Assembly (NCBI GenBank): GCA_037349105.1
Contig: JAYJMM010000036.1
Location: forward strand, 4,376,001 to 4,440,000
Length of the DNA stretch: 64,000 nucleotides
Reading direction: 5' to 3'
Source: Limnomonas spitsbergensis
Lineage: Eukaryota > Chlorophyta > Chlorophyceae > Chlamydomonadales
Part shown: positions 52,501 through 63,315 of the stretch, piece by piece
Layout: the number at the start of each line of letters is the position of its first letter
Position numbering within the stretch: the first letter of the stretch is position 1
Notes under the pieces: model-generated
Databases searched by the model: none
What the model was told of the DNA's origin: nothing
What the model saw: only the letters and a program-made list of their open reading frames with translations
Translations under genes and position numbers: made by a program

Positions 52501-53147
52501 GCTGGCTGTGGCTCATCTTCCTCGTGTTTGACCTCTGCAGGCACAATCCTGGCCCCATCTCCCTCCGTCTTTATTCGAGGTTTGACTTCGCAGGTCTTAT
52601 GACAGCCTGCAAACTTGTCTGAAGCTGCGGCTACTTCTGCCCTTAGACCCGATTGGCTGGGATCTTTTTCAACCTGCTGTGTAACACTTGCCACCCTGGG
52701 CAGGCTCTGCTGCGGCTCGGCCTCAGGTGCACTGCTCTGTCGCGTGTCACAGCTCTGGGATGCTTCCGTTGCTTGATCCAAGATCAACTCTGGGGTTCCC
52801 GCTTGAGTCTGCCCCTGCTCGAAATTCAGACAGCTGTCGGAACCAGCGGGCAACGGACCCCCTCGACCAATGCCTTTTCGTGTTACTAGTACTGCACCAT
52901 CTGCTTGCGCCCCTGCCCCTCTGGGTGGTACACGGTCTGGCTCACGTACCCTGCAATCCTCTGCAGGCGGTTCTACTGGCTCTGACAGCTTTTCCGCTAT
53001 CAACAGGGCCTCTGCCACAATCTCAGCACTAGCATTTTTTAGGTCTATTCCCGGCTCCAGCCCCCTCAGACGCCCACTCCTCCGTTGGACGTCAGGGTGC
53101 TGGTGCCTATCGGGGTTTAGATCTATGCCTGTCATCTCTACAGGCAT
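46524..53147 (-). CDS. Gag/protease-like ORF1 of element 2
   Basis: Starts at ATG 53147-53145 (MPVEMTGIDLNP; the frame opens after a TAG near 53190) and ends at TAG 46526-46524; 2207 residues. Order: acidic/Gln-rich N-terminus; Arg/Gln/Pro-rich repeats (REPPRGQA-type, about 51380-50900); helical capsid-like core (about 50550-49960); CCHC knuckle CYQCGSTSHLARDC (49680-49721); retropepsin-like region ALMDSACTCHVIT (about 48925-48888); a second zinc motif CALCGKPDKHAVEEC (near 48199-48155); polyQ; RS-like segment; and CCHC knuckle CFKCNQPGHFANEC (46983-47024). Very large for Gag, with what looks like a second RNA-binding module after the protease. The active-site triad is DSA rather than D(S/T)G. 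Confidence 0.88.
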   Translation of the reverse strand: MPVEMTGIDLNPDRHQHPDVQRRSGRLRGLEPGIDLKNASAEIVAEALLIAEKLSEPVEPPAEDCRVREPDRVPPRGAGAQADGAVLVTRKGIGRGGPLPAGSDSCLNFEQGQTQAGTPELILDQATEASQSCDTRQSSAPEAEPQQSLPRVASVTQQVEKDPSQSGLRAEVAAASDKFAGCHKTCEVKPRIKTEGDGARIVPAEVKHEEDEPQPAAGRQSSQAGKDREKPAEPVGKPWADLSEEEQPDPVQEKQGQQTTAELRPVQQLQPRKALVRRGAGSTVFGTPLSSFPPNVNRPAQTSKEGSGSQRQREPERSETGGVACGNEEVEGPIGWAGIVQWATDLWKQVCSRTFLHFQDQVTAIEEFKAHHLRGWATKAMLGIPHTGLDRALLLAALGQVSKGRTGHEAARAVKAFADEWCKEVTGDQEEPGSEPEDEEDQVWEGFETGVQRPEGIREVQRWQQQAGAAPTPTLRSAAFEVSSEPSLRGRPRGREAPRASSPAASERAELTSQSLARMAEQSTATRRASRQESYELLRIVEDKENAYQETQVDYIKEFLRNRQPGAARGARRNEPAGSAQSSGPKIQEAKEETQSDSYARNYTGGTQPGRQSREPPRGQAYSREQPHQHSQEPPRGQAEGREQPSQQSQEQLRGPAERSRGVRQEWQDQELPRGQAEPGRAQPWRPGSDSRPSRSEPERPPPEGSRGSAGRAGRQPSRGAHDHDEDYNRHDRYHSGRSPSRGGSGGPRSRSGSVDSGPGGADRRRPGARQESSDQEMKRLDREQARVNLQLQQQMVLQLAGVAKVAKIPAIQGNVPVLDMSHPGAVAARKYCQACGYWGSHNRLAMSDDQPALAVVAGEIAGSCQSPSAMTLLIKSLVKLWDSKPASMRPLMAAIRAAPHAGNRIAREVERIGQQWIAPAEQQGCEASLLTLWIRVVQEEVGKPTSEERTAITNLRLGVKTTLDPDVKPEETVEAFAHRVLTTAELLQISRDAVDHFGRSHSVSRMFHDGLPAVARAKLSKFVMTVPGYLSMSDEDQIAVLTQQVVLWERFALEMGDLGGTGFRQITNSGPGQGEAQPNRGRRERAGQWEMRTRLDGIVHPTGSAAVPQARMDGKPRGVTWVDQAGAANYNAEGGSSAAKACYQCGSTSHLARDCRAPRARDERRPMPLVTDITPGPARQPQQQYPQQQQYPQQQQYPLPPRPQQGQAAGRPYDRNQNNRQYPRPGPGQGGQAQQAAHVSHLSNATGQAEPEGWHQTMAEMLSESVALMTQVGLVPKPAGFKQAVHNARPKSFLPEPSQEEEPVPGFTVQPSRKGAKRLVLSKLADDMSDIRLQVFKLNERLSALSFTTMPMGGDNTGHRGETSNTRPEGRTVTAAPKLQYFKNDRSNLEQCVGLMVNGKVLVAQKALMDSACTCHVITVNIAEQLVAMGAELVRTDEKIRTTDNAGADLYGVLFIYVVYGYGGPNAIMEPTVVRVVKTPPDAYEHLVGNPEFLKYNGVLEAAGRLTLRPREGPQRVQGVKDLTLPLLRASPAGGYQAAAVAWAGIQCGFAEREGWPAATVETEHEPLLQHSMATRAGTAMRAEQGAGPSSEPNPRLQRRRLVPVEAAVEETATPTAEEMARARRAAELSDVEKRAVRDFMPACPAYPCALCGKPDKHAVEECERRIQDFSRTPETAPAVQAGPPAAQRRGYGTAAADRAAQATSTRSRGEQQQQQQQLQKQPQVAGPRVQQASNGKGRQAQQQQGQGKPGAARAPAQSASNSEDEAQEAEEEEDCSVEKVPEPGTSPQDRQINRLAGQVNGLKKALRWRERQMWKQSAEFVDYLKGQLAEWKVITDGQQVMTTVQREYILRAEELTGLQEALGLQHLGGPPNHGQPLPFETDPELAGCVRAMLATPSPLPDVDSEHSGMEEPKKRSPSSSDESGSGDRRLRRRSRSAQRAISEERQGAVPTPAARTQRQGAGRRSNSEERSRDRRQRSPCRDQPRGRSRERHHAEVARPYRQGQEHQRGPGPGPTNRTLAEGSGAAEPRRHLGPRHGGLCFKCNQPGHFANECTNPEQAGLTGDRPGAPAGPARGYGTWGPGRGQGMPMESRRRTFDTAMGTPSARDFQQGAAGPSAWPEPPARQEPPEGEQPRWEGTGGHTCFMTGHMEISQDRDAYQAEVSQAGPVQVAPQRMPEGQVASQVNHWAMAVEALAMNHYGTMPAG

Positions 53148-53821
53148 TTTACGAACCGCACTGTTCTGCAGGCGTGCTGGCGACACCCCCTACAAAACCT
53201 GCTAACGTTTAGGCTTCTGCCCCTTATCCTTACTGCAACCTGGTGAGGATCTGCTAGTCAAGGCTGGACGGCAGGTACAGCAATTTTGCGTGATAGGCCT
53301 TGCCCTCTGCTTTTATGCTCACTAATATTTGTATCTGGCGGAATCCTCCTTCGCCCTTTTTAGCCCCTTCCCACCTTTGCTGGCTGGGCTGCCTCTAGCT
53401 GGCGCACGTCCCCTGCAGATGTCTGCCTCCTGGCGGATCTTGCGCTGTGTCAGTTCCTCTCTGACGCCTGCGGGGATCCTTTGGTACACCACAAAATTTT
53501 AACCTTGGATGATCTGTCAACAAGTTTACTTCTGTCAATGATGAATGATTGGATCCACCTGATCTCAATCTGCAGTCATACAGGAATTATCTGCTGGGTG
53601 TATAAATCCACAGCCAGATCCTCAAGCCTCTCCTTGACTCAACACTAAGTTGCCACTCTTAGTGATTCTCAGGGCTTAACTTGGCACTCTCTATGGAGAT
53701 TACCTCAGCAAAGTGCAATTCATATGCTGTCCAAGGTTGTTTGCATACAAACAAAATTCCAATCTCGCTGCACAAGCACCTTTAGCAGGAATTGGCAAAT
53801 CAGGCTGATCAGGCTAGATCC
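53148..53821. other. Leader of element 2
   Basis: Untranslated stretch between the primer site and the gag ATG. No other feature was seen; it would hold any RNA packaging signal. Confidence 0.6.
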
Positions 53822-53844
53822 ACTTCGTCCCTTTCTAAAGGACA
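53822..53844 (-). promoter_or_regulatory. Predicted self-primer binding site of element 2
   Basis: A 23-nt site directly beside L'. It is exactly reverse-complementary to 54250-54272 inside L' (and to the matching site in L), about 203-225 nt from the outer end. A GCCGGG/CCCGGC hairpin lies just outside the complement (54290-54310). Confidence 0.75.
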
Positions 53845-54475
53845 CGCGAGGTGCGCTTCAGGTCCGTGGCGGACTTCTTTCCTCACTGCAGTGACGGACG
53901 CCTACGGGCAGGCTCAGTGACTACTCACTGGCTGCGAGTGCTCTTCGAGTTAAGCAGCTAGGTGGATATTGTGTATATATAGCAACAGACTTTGGGGGCA
54001 TAGGCCTTCTGGCCGTCTGGTCGCGATCCAGCTGGGCTATGTTAAGGACACTTACCGCGTAACACGCGGAGAGACGGACGGGACGAGGCTGCGTACTTCT
54101 TCTTCTGCAGAGTCTCGGTTCTCTTACTGGGGTACTTGTCTCCAGCTAGATCAGCGGTGGCTGAGCTAGGCTTGACTCGAGTTAAGGTACTGACTTATAT
54201 GGAAGCTGCTGGTCTCAAAGACTGCCGGTGCTTGTTACAAATAGAGGTCTGTCCTTTAGAAAGGGACGAAGTAACTAGCCAAGGCAATTGCCGGGATACA
54301 GGGACCCGGCAGGCCCAGTTCAGAGTACGGTAGAACCTGTCAAACTGATCCTGCGTAAGCGGGTTTCTAGGTCTCAGCTCAAATCCGGAGACTCCGCAGA
54401 GAAGCTGCGGAGTCACCGATGACGCTAACTGCGGTCTAAACGGTTCTGTCACGTATACTGTAATATACTGTGACA
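53845..54475 (-). repeat. Element 2 outer L' repeat (5' end)
   Basis: 631 bp; outer end TGTCACAG on the element strand. Should contain the promoter. One substitution relative to 36007-36637. Confidence 0.95.
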
Positions 54476-54479
54476 TGTT
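54476..54479. other. Target-site duplication, right copy (TGTT)
   Basis: Pairs with 35773-35776. Confidence 0.7.
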
Positions 54480-56773
54480 GAAGGCTTAGCTGAGAATGAC
54501 ACGGTTGTACAATCAAGACTATCTGATTTGAGCATCCAAGTGATTGGGTGGGAGCAGTGATAGTTGCGCTGTGTCACTAGCATGCCCTAAGGATAGAATG
54601 ACTAACCCCTGGCTGTTTTCGGAGTGCCCTCAAGCCTAGCTTGTCTGAGATTTACTTCCGTCTCAGGGCTGGGAAGCCCTGCAATCTCTAAATCTCTTCA
54701 CTATCCCAAACCAATTCAGAAATGGGCATGCCGCCACGCCAGCTATTACCAAAGCGGCTCAATACACGTAGCCGATGTATTCTGTCCAGGTTTCTTCGAC
54801 CTTCAAGGCTTGGCCAGTGTCTGGCTGTATAGACCCCTAGGGGATTCATAGTGCCATGCATAGTTTACCGCTATGCCATGCATACCGGTAAAGTGTATAT
54901 CATGACAGACAGGCATCAGTAGCAAAACAAGGATAGCTCACACCCTTGCGTGGAACTTATCAAGATCAACCATGTTTGTTGATCCAATTGAAATACAATG
55001 AATAAATGGCTGTGCCATCACAGTGTATTTATGCAGAGTCGGCCCATTCCCTTTCTTGTGTCCACCACTAGCACAGAGTTTAGAATGGTACATACCCACT
55101 GGGCCATGCAGAACGCTTGGCCGCGTGGGGCTGGTAGGGAATGAATAGGCTCAATTATATCTGCCATGCACAGCCAGGACCATGGTGCAGCCGCTAGCGC
55201 AGAGTGAATGGAGTTTCCAGCCAGGACTTCCATACACGAGGACATGCCCGGTTGCTGCAGAAAGTTTTATAAATCGAGCCAAGGGGACACAGCCAATAGG
55301 ATATTGATGTATTGACATGCAGACTGGAGTGAAAATTGTGGGTGGGCAGTTGGGCACCCGCTAGACTAGCTTAGAGAGCCACAGTGGGAACCAGTGACGC
55401 AAAAAACCCCTTCATACCGGTGAGCCAGTTGCTTTTATAGCAGCCTGGCCAGACTTTGCAAGATGAGAATGCCAAGTAGATGATAGAGAATTACCTTCCT
55501 GCCCTTTTGGTCCTTTTTTTTGCCCCCTTTTTAGTTTCTTCTCCCTCCTGATCAGTGGGGCGCCCTCGCGGCCAAGCAGGGGTGGGATACGCTTGCTTTT
55601 GTGGACTTTTATTTCTTTGGAGGCTTTGTTGAGGGCTAGTCTCTAGTGGAACTCGGGTGTCAAACTTGGTCTTCTTTGCCTTCCCGGCCTTTCCTTTTGT
55701 TCCTTTCCCCCCCTCCTCCTTTTAGTTTCTTTCTCCCTTCTGAACAGTTGGGCGCCCACGTGGCCGAGCTTTGAGCGGGCCCAGAGGTGTAACGTTATTG
55801 ACCTTCCTGGTGTTTGGATTTGCTGAAGACTGACAGCATGAAATTGATGATTAAGGAGCACTTAATTACAGCTGCAGCTGTAATAAAGTCAATAAGTTGA
55901 ACGTTATTGACTTAATTACAGCTGCAGAGCATTCAGTGACACTACCGTATAATTGCAAGCAAGCCTTAGTCCAACCAGACACTATAGACTACAGGTAGCC
56001 TGGATTGAACTGAAGTCTAGTAAAAATGTAAAAATTTCCTTGACAGGGAGCCAAAAGATAGCTACCGCCTGCCCAGTGCCCACTATGGTGGTTTGGCCCG
56101 CCCTGACCGGAGGCCTTCTTACGCCGCGCTGGAAGGAGCAACCCGCTGAGTCAGTTTCAGTACCCCCATGGATTGTATTAAGGACTGAAAGGTGGAGAAA
56201 AGCAATGTCACAGCCAGTTTCCTTTAGTGCATTTAACCATTAGTTGTCTGGTTTAGAACGGTGCACACCCGTTGGGCCATGCTGAATGCTCGGCCGCATG
56301 GAGCTGCTATTCCAGCTACTACACGGCACATCCAGGACCATTGGGTATGTATGCCACCATACCGTGTGGGTGCGTGTCCATTGGGATTTTTCATCGTTAG
56401 TACTTTCCTGATGTCCTTTCCATTCTCTGGGATCACTGGCAACCCTTTCAATTATGCCGCCCCTGGTACTTGCTTCATCATATCGCCCTTACTGTGCAAT
56501 GCATGGGCGTGTCCAGCCGTCATAAAACTCACTCAGAAGGTCCCGCCAGGCGACACTTTCATATATAACATTCGGCAACGGAATCGCAATTTTGAATGTG
56601 GGGTTTTCGAAACCGGGTTTACCGAGGGTTCTGTGATGTCAAAGCAGACTGAGATCCAATGCGGTGCAACTTGCGAAATCCCTACAGTAAATTATATATC
56701 ATACCGTTACGCACCTCGGCGTTCGCTCCCAGGACACCTATCATCGTTCCCATTTTTGAATTCCTGTGCAGAC
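54480..56773. other. Intergenic region with dispersed repeats
   Basis: No supported gene. Two copies of a roughly 50-bp segment (GGGCCATGC..GAA.GCT.GGCCGC.TGG) occur near 55079-55130 and 56251-56300. Another repeat with a GGCGCCC core followed by GGCC(G/A)AG occurs near 55540-55590 and 55735-55780, with a weaker relative near 62350-62420. The last few hundred bases should contain the RPA2 promoter and 5' UTR. Confidence 0.5.
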
Positions 56774-59700
56774 ATGAGCGGATTCGGAGGCTATGACGGG
56801 GGTGGAGCTACGCAGTTTGGCGGGGGTGGCTTTGTACCAACGTAAGCTCTATTCCTTGGGCCAACAGAAGCACAGTGGGTATAGAAGGGTCCATGCACGG
56901 AGAAGATGGAGATAAGGGTATCGGTACCCTTATTCACGATATTGAAGCTGGAGATAAGGGTATTGGTACCCTTATTAACGATATTGAGGTCGGGGATAAG
57001 GGTATCGGTACCCTTATGAACGATATTGAACTACTGTGATAGGCGCTGTTTAAAAGTTTCACATTTCTCACGGAGCTTGAGGTCCAGAAAACTACTTGCC
57101 TTGCGTCTGTGCATGCTAATGAATCGATTTATTTTGCAATGCAATGTTTGAATCCCAGTCGAAGCATGCATCTCAAGGCTGATCTCTGGGGGCCGTGTTT
57201 GTGTTCGCTTGCAGTCCTGCGCCCGGGTCTGACACGCACGATTATGGCGATAGACAGAAGGTGAGCTTTATTGCCGGAGAGCTACGCCTGAGCCAGGTCA
57301 AATCTGTCCTCCATTGCGATGTCAGCATCATGGAGGGGGCTTCAAATTTCATATACCTTGCAAATTCTCCCAGCTTCACGGTTGCTCCTCTAAACATGCA
57401 CCCCTGTCCAGTGCGCCAGATATCTGCTGCATGGAAGGAGCAGCATCTTGAACTGATAAATTTTCAAAATTAACACACCCACGGGCCCCCTACGCAACTA
57501 CCCACCTGTACCTTGCAGGGTGGATCCAAGGCCCCACAGACCATGCGTAATGTCACGGTCCGGCAGATGTTGAGGGAATGCAACGATAGCAGCGACACGA
57601 ACATGGTCGACCAGGTGTGAAACTCTGCATCTGACATATCCACTCTGATCATGGTACATGGTGTCCCATGCATGCTGCTCAGCAATTCATGAGAACAACA
57701 CCCTTGCTCCTTGTGTCAGCCCTTCTCTTGGATCTTCATTGCTGCCTCATGGATTTTCGTAGAGTGTTGAGGACGCTGCTGCATGCTAACTGCTATCGCG
57801 TGTCAGGTCATTTGTTGGCTCAGGTTCCGCACCTATTGGCCTCTGTAGTTATCCACTTGACGGAATACGTGAAAGAAATGCCTGACCATACAGGTTGAGT
57901 TGTCAACCTTTTTCATCATCGGGCGGATAGTAAACCGGGTGGACTCTGCCAGCAGCATCAAGTTCAAGGTTGACGACGGGACTGGCATCATAGAGGTGCT
58001 GCATTACGTGGACGATACAAATGAGCAGGTCAGTGAGGAAATGTACAGTGCCTACTGCATCAAATGCACGACTCCAGGCTAGACACTGGTGTGCAATTGA
58101 AAATTCAGATAACCTGCCTAGCCTCTTGACAAACATGATGCAATGGTAGGATTCAGCCTGACACTGGAGGGACAAGTGCTTGCGAGTGCCAGTGTATAAA
58201 TCCTTAGCACTCTCCACCCCCACATCCAGAGTGCAGTTCAGTTTAGATGGGCCTACTGTGCACAGCAGGCATGCTGGCTATAGCCCTCTCTCTGCTCCTC
58301 AAGAGCCTAGCGAGCAAGCCTTTGCGCCTCGCCATACAACTTTAACCAGCCCGGTCGTTAGGTGCACTCATCCTTGATTGATATGCTGTGAAGATGCAAG
58401 GAATGCATGCAATCAGAATTTGAAATGCTGCAATGTGCTCCCTCCCGCGCAGATCCTTAATGTTGCTCAGGAGTGGGTCCTAAACACATACGTGCGGGTG
58501 TGCGGAATGATCCGCTCCATGGACGGAAAGAAAGGCATGACTGCCATCCGCATTCGACCGGTCAAGGACTTCAACGAGGTACAACCGGGCACGATCTTTC
58601 CAAGCTTGTTTCATGATCTTCAGAGTTCTTTTGAGGCTCTGCTGGGCTCCTTTGATGCTCCGGGATGCTGAGCAGGGTGAATCAGAGATAAGTGGTAGCC
58701 TGGCAGATGCAGGCAGAGGCAGATTCATGCCCACCATGGTGAGAAGCACAACCATTATATGTGCCCACCTCTTACCTGTCCCCCATACCCCCCCCCCCCC
58801 ATCAACTTCAGGTCACATACCACAACATGCAGTGTGTGTTCCAGCACCTTCACCTAACCAAGGGAGCTGCGCCTGCCACGGCAGGACCCGCGTCTGGGGG
58901 CATGGTGAGCTGGTTGAGACTGCCGAGAGTCCTTCGCCTGGAGGCATATGCCTGTGGCTGTTTGGTTGTCACAGCCACCCGTAGATCCGTGTGAAAGACC
59001 TCCACAGGCACCTTGAAGTGGCAGGAACTGAGCATCGGAAGCCAGTGTACACTCAGCAGGTGTCTGCATGTGGAGAGGCGGATGTTTCTGTCTGATTGGG
59101 GCAGTGGCTGTTACCAAGGCAAGATGCTCTAGTTGGTTGGCTACAGGCTGATACACCACACAAAGGCTAAGCAGCAAGCTGTGCCCTGCACCACTCCTGA
59201 CTCATGAGATACGACATGGAGTGTTCCTGACAGAGAGAGAGAGGGCCTTCCTTAGTAAGGACAGGCAGCAGGCCGATACCTGGATCTATCCATCCGACAT
59301 ACATCATTCTCCAAGCCAGCCTGTTTACGCCCTTGAGCCCACTAGATAACGTCTCTGGCCCATGAAACCCCATATCTTGCTCAGCTGTTCTTGCTTCCTG
59401 CATCTGTGTTCTGAATTTGACCAGCCTTGACCCCCCTGAACCCCGGCCCCTTGCTGTGCCTTTCCTGTAAATAAGAGCTCTTCTGAGTTTCAAATGCCTT
59501 GGCTCCTTACCTCCCTTTGACTTGGTCATGCAGGGCTACGCGCCCCGGCCGGCAGCTACACCTCAGGCGCCCTCAAGCACAGGGGTGAAGGGAGGTGAGA
59601 CATAGGCAGGTGGCTTTGTGAGGCTTTCAGGGCGACGGGTACGGTCGCAAGGGCTTACCCTATCCCTCAACTTCACCCTGCAATTCTGGAAATTGGGGTT

Positions 59701-61012
59701 GTGGTGAATGTGTTAAGCATGATCATAAAGAAGCGCAACGGCTTGCCCCCAGCCAGGCATTTAGGAGTCTTTTATAACCTGGCATTCAGGCTTCGCATCA
59801 AGGCATGGTTACTGAAAAGTCGGGCGGCCTTCCCCGATTAGCCATACGGCCGTATGCCCAATTAGCTTAGGGACCTGACCTTCCCACACTGAAGTGCGAC
59901 CTCGACGATGCTCCTCCTGACTGACGTGCATGCTCCTCCTGACTGACGTGCATGCTCTGACGTTAGGTGCTTTGATCTTGGAAGGAGGCAACCTTTTCGT
60001 AGGATCAACGGGCTACATATGATTGGTTTGATAAATGATACCAGTGTTGATCAATCCCCTGCCGTTGCATTTGGGCTGTCATAACCAGGTGGCAGCATTC
60101 CTTCAGGCGACAAACTTTTGGAAGTCATGGGGAGCATTTACAGAGAGAGATCACAAATGGATCAGGTGCGCCAAATGACCAATGGTCACCGTTATTTAAG
60201 TAGGAGCTCGATTATTGGATTATAGATGCTACGCACTAAGGCGCGCTTGGAGGGGACCTGTCGTCTTAGCGGGAGCATGGGTGTGTGGCCACCATCATTG
60301 TAGCATTTGTGATGCCAACATTTTATTCTGTCTCTAGAGCTAAGCTTCTGTGACGAATCCATGCTGGACATCCTTAACAAAATCTTAACCCTGCAGTGCA
60401 TACGGGTGCCCCAAAAGGTGCATGGCTGATGTCGTAATATACTTCAACGGGCAAAATTTCCGAAGGATGACGTTACGATTTGCACAGCAAGAAGAGGTTT
60501 GTAAGCCTGCAGCTCGTATTGCCGAGTGACAGCGGCTCTATGCCTGATGGAGCTCCTCGGACTCCTAATAAAAAATAAAGACAAAAACCATGCTGGCAGG
60601 TTCACTGATAGCTTTCTTATCCCACACGTGCGTACCAGGGACTGAGCATCGACACTGTCGTGGGCATGCTGGCGGACTATGGCATGAGCTGCACGTACGA
60701 ACAGGTTCAAGAAGTGAGTCCTGGTGGCTGAACAGCCAGATCCCATGCTAGCTCCCTCATGCCTGAAATGTGACAGTTCCCATGTGCCGCCATTGATCGA
60801 GTGGAATGCTTAAAATTTGCAACATTAAATGTGGCCCGTCTGGGGGGGGGGGCGTGTACCAGAAAACTCATGAAGCCATCTGACTTTGTCTGTACATTTC
60901 CTGAATTCAAAAAATGGATGGTTTTGTGCTGCAGAAAGTGGTGTTCATGATTAACGATGGCCAGGTCTACTCAACGATAGATGATGTACACCACCGAAGC
61001 TGCAACTTCTGA
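56774..61012 (+). CDS. RPA2: Replication protein A 32-kDa subunit (10 exons)
   Basis: Exons: 56774-56841, 57215-57260, 57519-57614, 57894-58028, 58453-58578, 58812-58904, 59534-59594, 60089-60165, 60639-60713, 60935-61012. They join in frame to 284 residues, the usual length for RPA32. The start ATG opens MSGFGGYDGGGATQFGGGGF, the Gly-rich N-terminus typical of RPA2 and its phosphorylation region. The OB fold follows (FFIIGRIVNRVDSASSIKFK, then DDGTGIIEVLHY), then a variable linker, then a C-terminal winged helix (GLSIDTVVGMLADYG...VYSTIDDVHHRS). As part of the RPA trimer it binds single-stranded DNA in replication and repair in the nucleus. All splice sites are GT-AG. Confidence 0.96.
56911..57030. 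repeat. 42-bp palindromic minisatellite in RPA2 intron 1
   Basis: Three units start at 56911, 56953 and 56995, an exact 42-bp period. Each carries the near-palindrome AAGGGTATCGGTACCCTT and CGATATTGA. Confidence 0.9.
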
Positions 61013-63315
61013 AGTATCTGCGAAGGCGTGGATATGGGTGCGGGTCACTGTCCGCACATTTAAAATCAAATTTGAATGAAGTCATCCGTGGCTAGCCGGC
61101 CACTGGAGGGTGTCACACAGGCACGGCGTTGCGTGGGCTCTCTGAATCCGTTGGGTACTTGTCAGACCTTTCGAAATGCTGTTGGGTGGATGGGTCGACG
61201 TTATTTTAACAACTGTTGCACATGGAGCGCTGTGTCCAAATTTGTCTGCTACATTCTTTTGGCCTCACATGTTGCTACAAGATTGGCTGGGGTTGGGATG
61301 CCTAGTTCATGCTTAGGCAGAAGGGAATGCAGGTATTGTTTGCTTTCTATTTTTTCTTCTGTTAGTTGCGTTGTTTTCAAATGGCCATCAGACCATCATA
61401 GCCAGGGGCCACTATGGCTGGTAGCAGACTAGCAGTGCCTAACAAGCCTGGTGTTGCTGAAAGCCCATCCGCTCTCTTGCTGATCCAATCAGGCCCAGTC
61501 GGTAGAGGTGTCAGCCAAGTCGTAAACCCAATCTGATCAGATCTACCGGTATCTTGCCCTGCCGACAGCATCTGCTTGAACTGGTGCTGCTGGCCGCCTG
61601 GAGAATGCTGTCTTCTGATAAATGTCTTTTGCCGACAAGGTTCTAAATGTGCAAGCGACCGCAAATCCGCCATGTCTCTCCCTAGTCCCTCTCGTGGGTC
61701 CCTACATGGTGTGCCATTGCGGCAACATGGGATGTCCTATTTTAAAGTGGTCATGTCAACAGCTCATAGTTTCAAAACATACGCATGGAAATAGGTCAGA
61801 ACAGAACCAGCACGGGCAGAACGCCACGCAGGCGGTCATTACAATTTGTGATGCTACAGACTCGGGGTGCAACGTCATTGACCTATGCCGCAGCGCGTTG
61901 ATTCAAGCTTTTGTTAGCTGGTATGAATTTTAAAAAGAGCATTACTTAATATGGAAGGGTCACCTGGCGGGACCTCCCCAGTAAAATTTTTAAGGTTTGG
62001 ACACCCCTGCCCCTACCTTGAGGGAAGGAAGAAAAGCAGATGGTGGACGGTTCCAAAATCCTCATGAAACTACAGCATATTGGGTCTGGCAATGGTCTGT
62101 CACTAAGTTCTCCATTTAATTTACAGCATCTTAATAAGCGTTGATATACCAGTTCAAAAGCCAGTGGTTAACTGTCCATCATGAGCTGTATCAATGCTGT
62201 ATCACATCATGTGCATATTAGTTTACGAAGAATTGTTGTATGTTCCTCTCTTGCTTTCTCCCTCTCCATTATGTTAACTGTGCAGGACTGGACTCTACAA
62301 GTGAAGGATGGAGAACCTTTGCACAGCATTTCCCTTAAGATGTGGAGGGGTATTTATTTCCCCTTCGTTTCCCCTCTTCCCAACTTAACTGTTTGGCGCC
62401 CATACAGCCGAGTTTGTTTGAGCAGGGTTCATAGATGTCACGTCAATGCCACAATTTATTCCAAGCAGAAGTTCTGCTGGGCAGTAAATTCTGATGTCAA
62501 GGACACTGCACCAGTGCGCACAGCTCATATACCTATATAAGGCTCACCTGGACAGTAAATTGTGGTGTGAACTCCCGGGCTCATGTCCAACTCAGCGTAA
62601 AATGTGCGTACACCAATGACATGACGAGCCGCAAACACAGCCATACTGCATCTTACCTCACATGAACCACCCCGCCGCCCAAGCCCCAAATACTTAAGTC
62701 CTCGCCACCAAGCTCGCATGGTGACACCTGGAAATTAATTTCTCAGTGAAAGGGTATGGTGTTCCATTTAAGGTGGAAGGAGGGAGATACTAGAGCCATA
62801 TGAGTAATTTGTCAGCTCATGCACATCATGAGCAACAGGGAAGGCCCCGGCTGGATCGGTAAGTCGACATGAATCTGCCTGGGGCTGTTTCCCCCCACCT
62901 TAAATCTGCATCTCCACATGAAGATTGAGATAACGGCGGGGCATGCCACATATCGTCCATGCCACTTATCTCAGCATCAATGGAGGCTTAAGAACCAGGT
63001 TTACAAAAATGTTCAATTCATGTTGTAGCAAAGGTCTCATGCACTTTTCTGTGCCCCGTGGACAAAACGAGTATGGGAGACCACCTGAGGATCATCCAAA
63101 AGATCCCGACCCCCACCCCCAACTTGAGCCGCCCAGCAGACTGGTCAACGGGAAGGGTACAAGTCTCAATGGGTTGCCAGTGCACAATGGGTTGCAAGTC
63201 ACAATGGTTTGCGAGTGCACATCCCGGGGCGCTACTCTGGGTACCCTGGCGGCTGGGTGGGCATTACTGCTCACAATTCCGAAGCATGTCGGCCCTGCAA
63301 GGCTGCAACTGGGCC
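61013..63315. other. Intergenic, no supported gene
   Basis: Short frames are scattered without splice or domain support. A dispersed repeat relative lies near 62350-62420. It includes the 3' regions of the two convergent flanking genes. Confidence 0.5.

Larger units (their letters stand above)
35777..54475 (-). mobile_element. Retroelement 2: intact 18.7-kb split-repeat gag-pol-DNMT-PHD element
   Basis: Minus orientation. From the 5' end: L' (53845-54475), self-primer site (53822-53844), gag/protease ORF (53147-46524), TAG, pol ORF (46523-37602), polypurine tract, S' (36640-36872), GC, L (36007-36637), S (35777-36009). The L copies differ at one position that I found (36511, A/G) over 631 bp, and the S copies appear identical, so the insertion is very young. 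TGTT flanks both ends (35773-35776 and 54476-54479). Both ORFs are intact. This is the only complete and possibly autonomous member of the family in the window. Confidence 0.93.

Noticed and set aside
9597..54475. Tyrosine-recombinase (DIRS) classification
   Set aside because: No recombinase-like ORF was seen; pol has a complete DDE integrase and element 2 has a target duplication.
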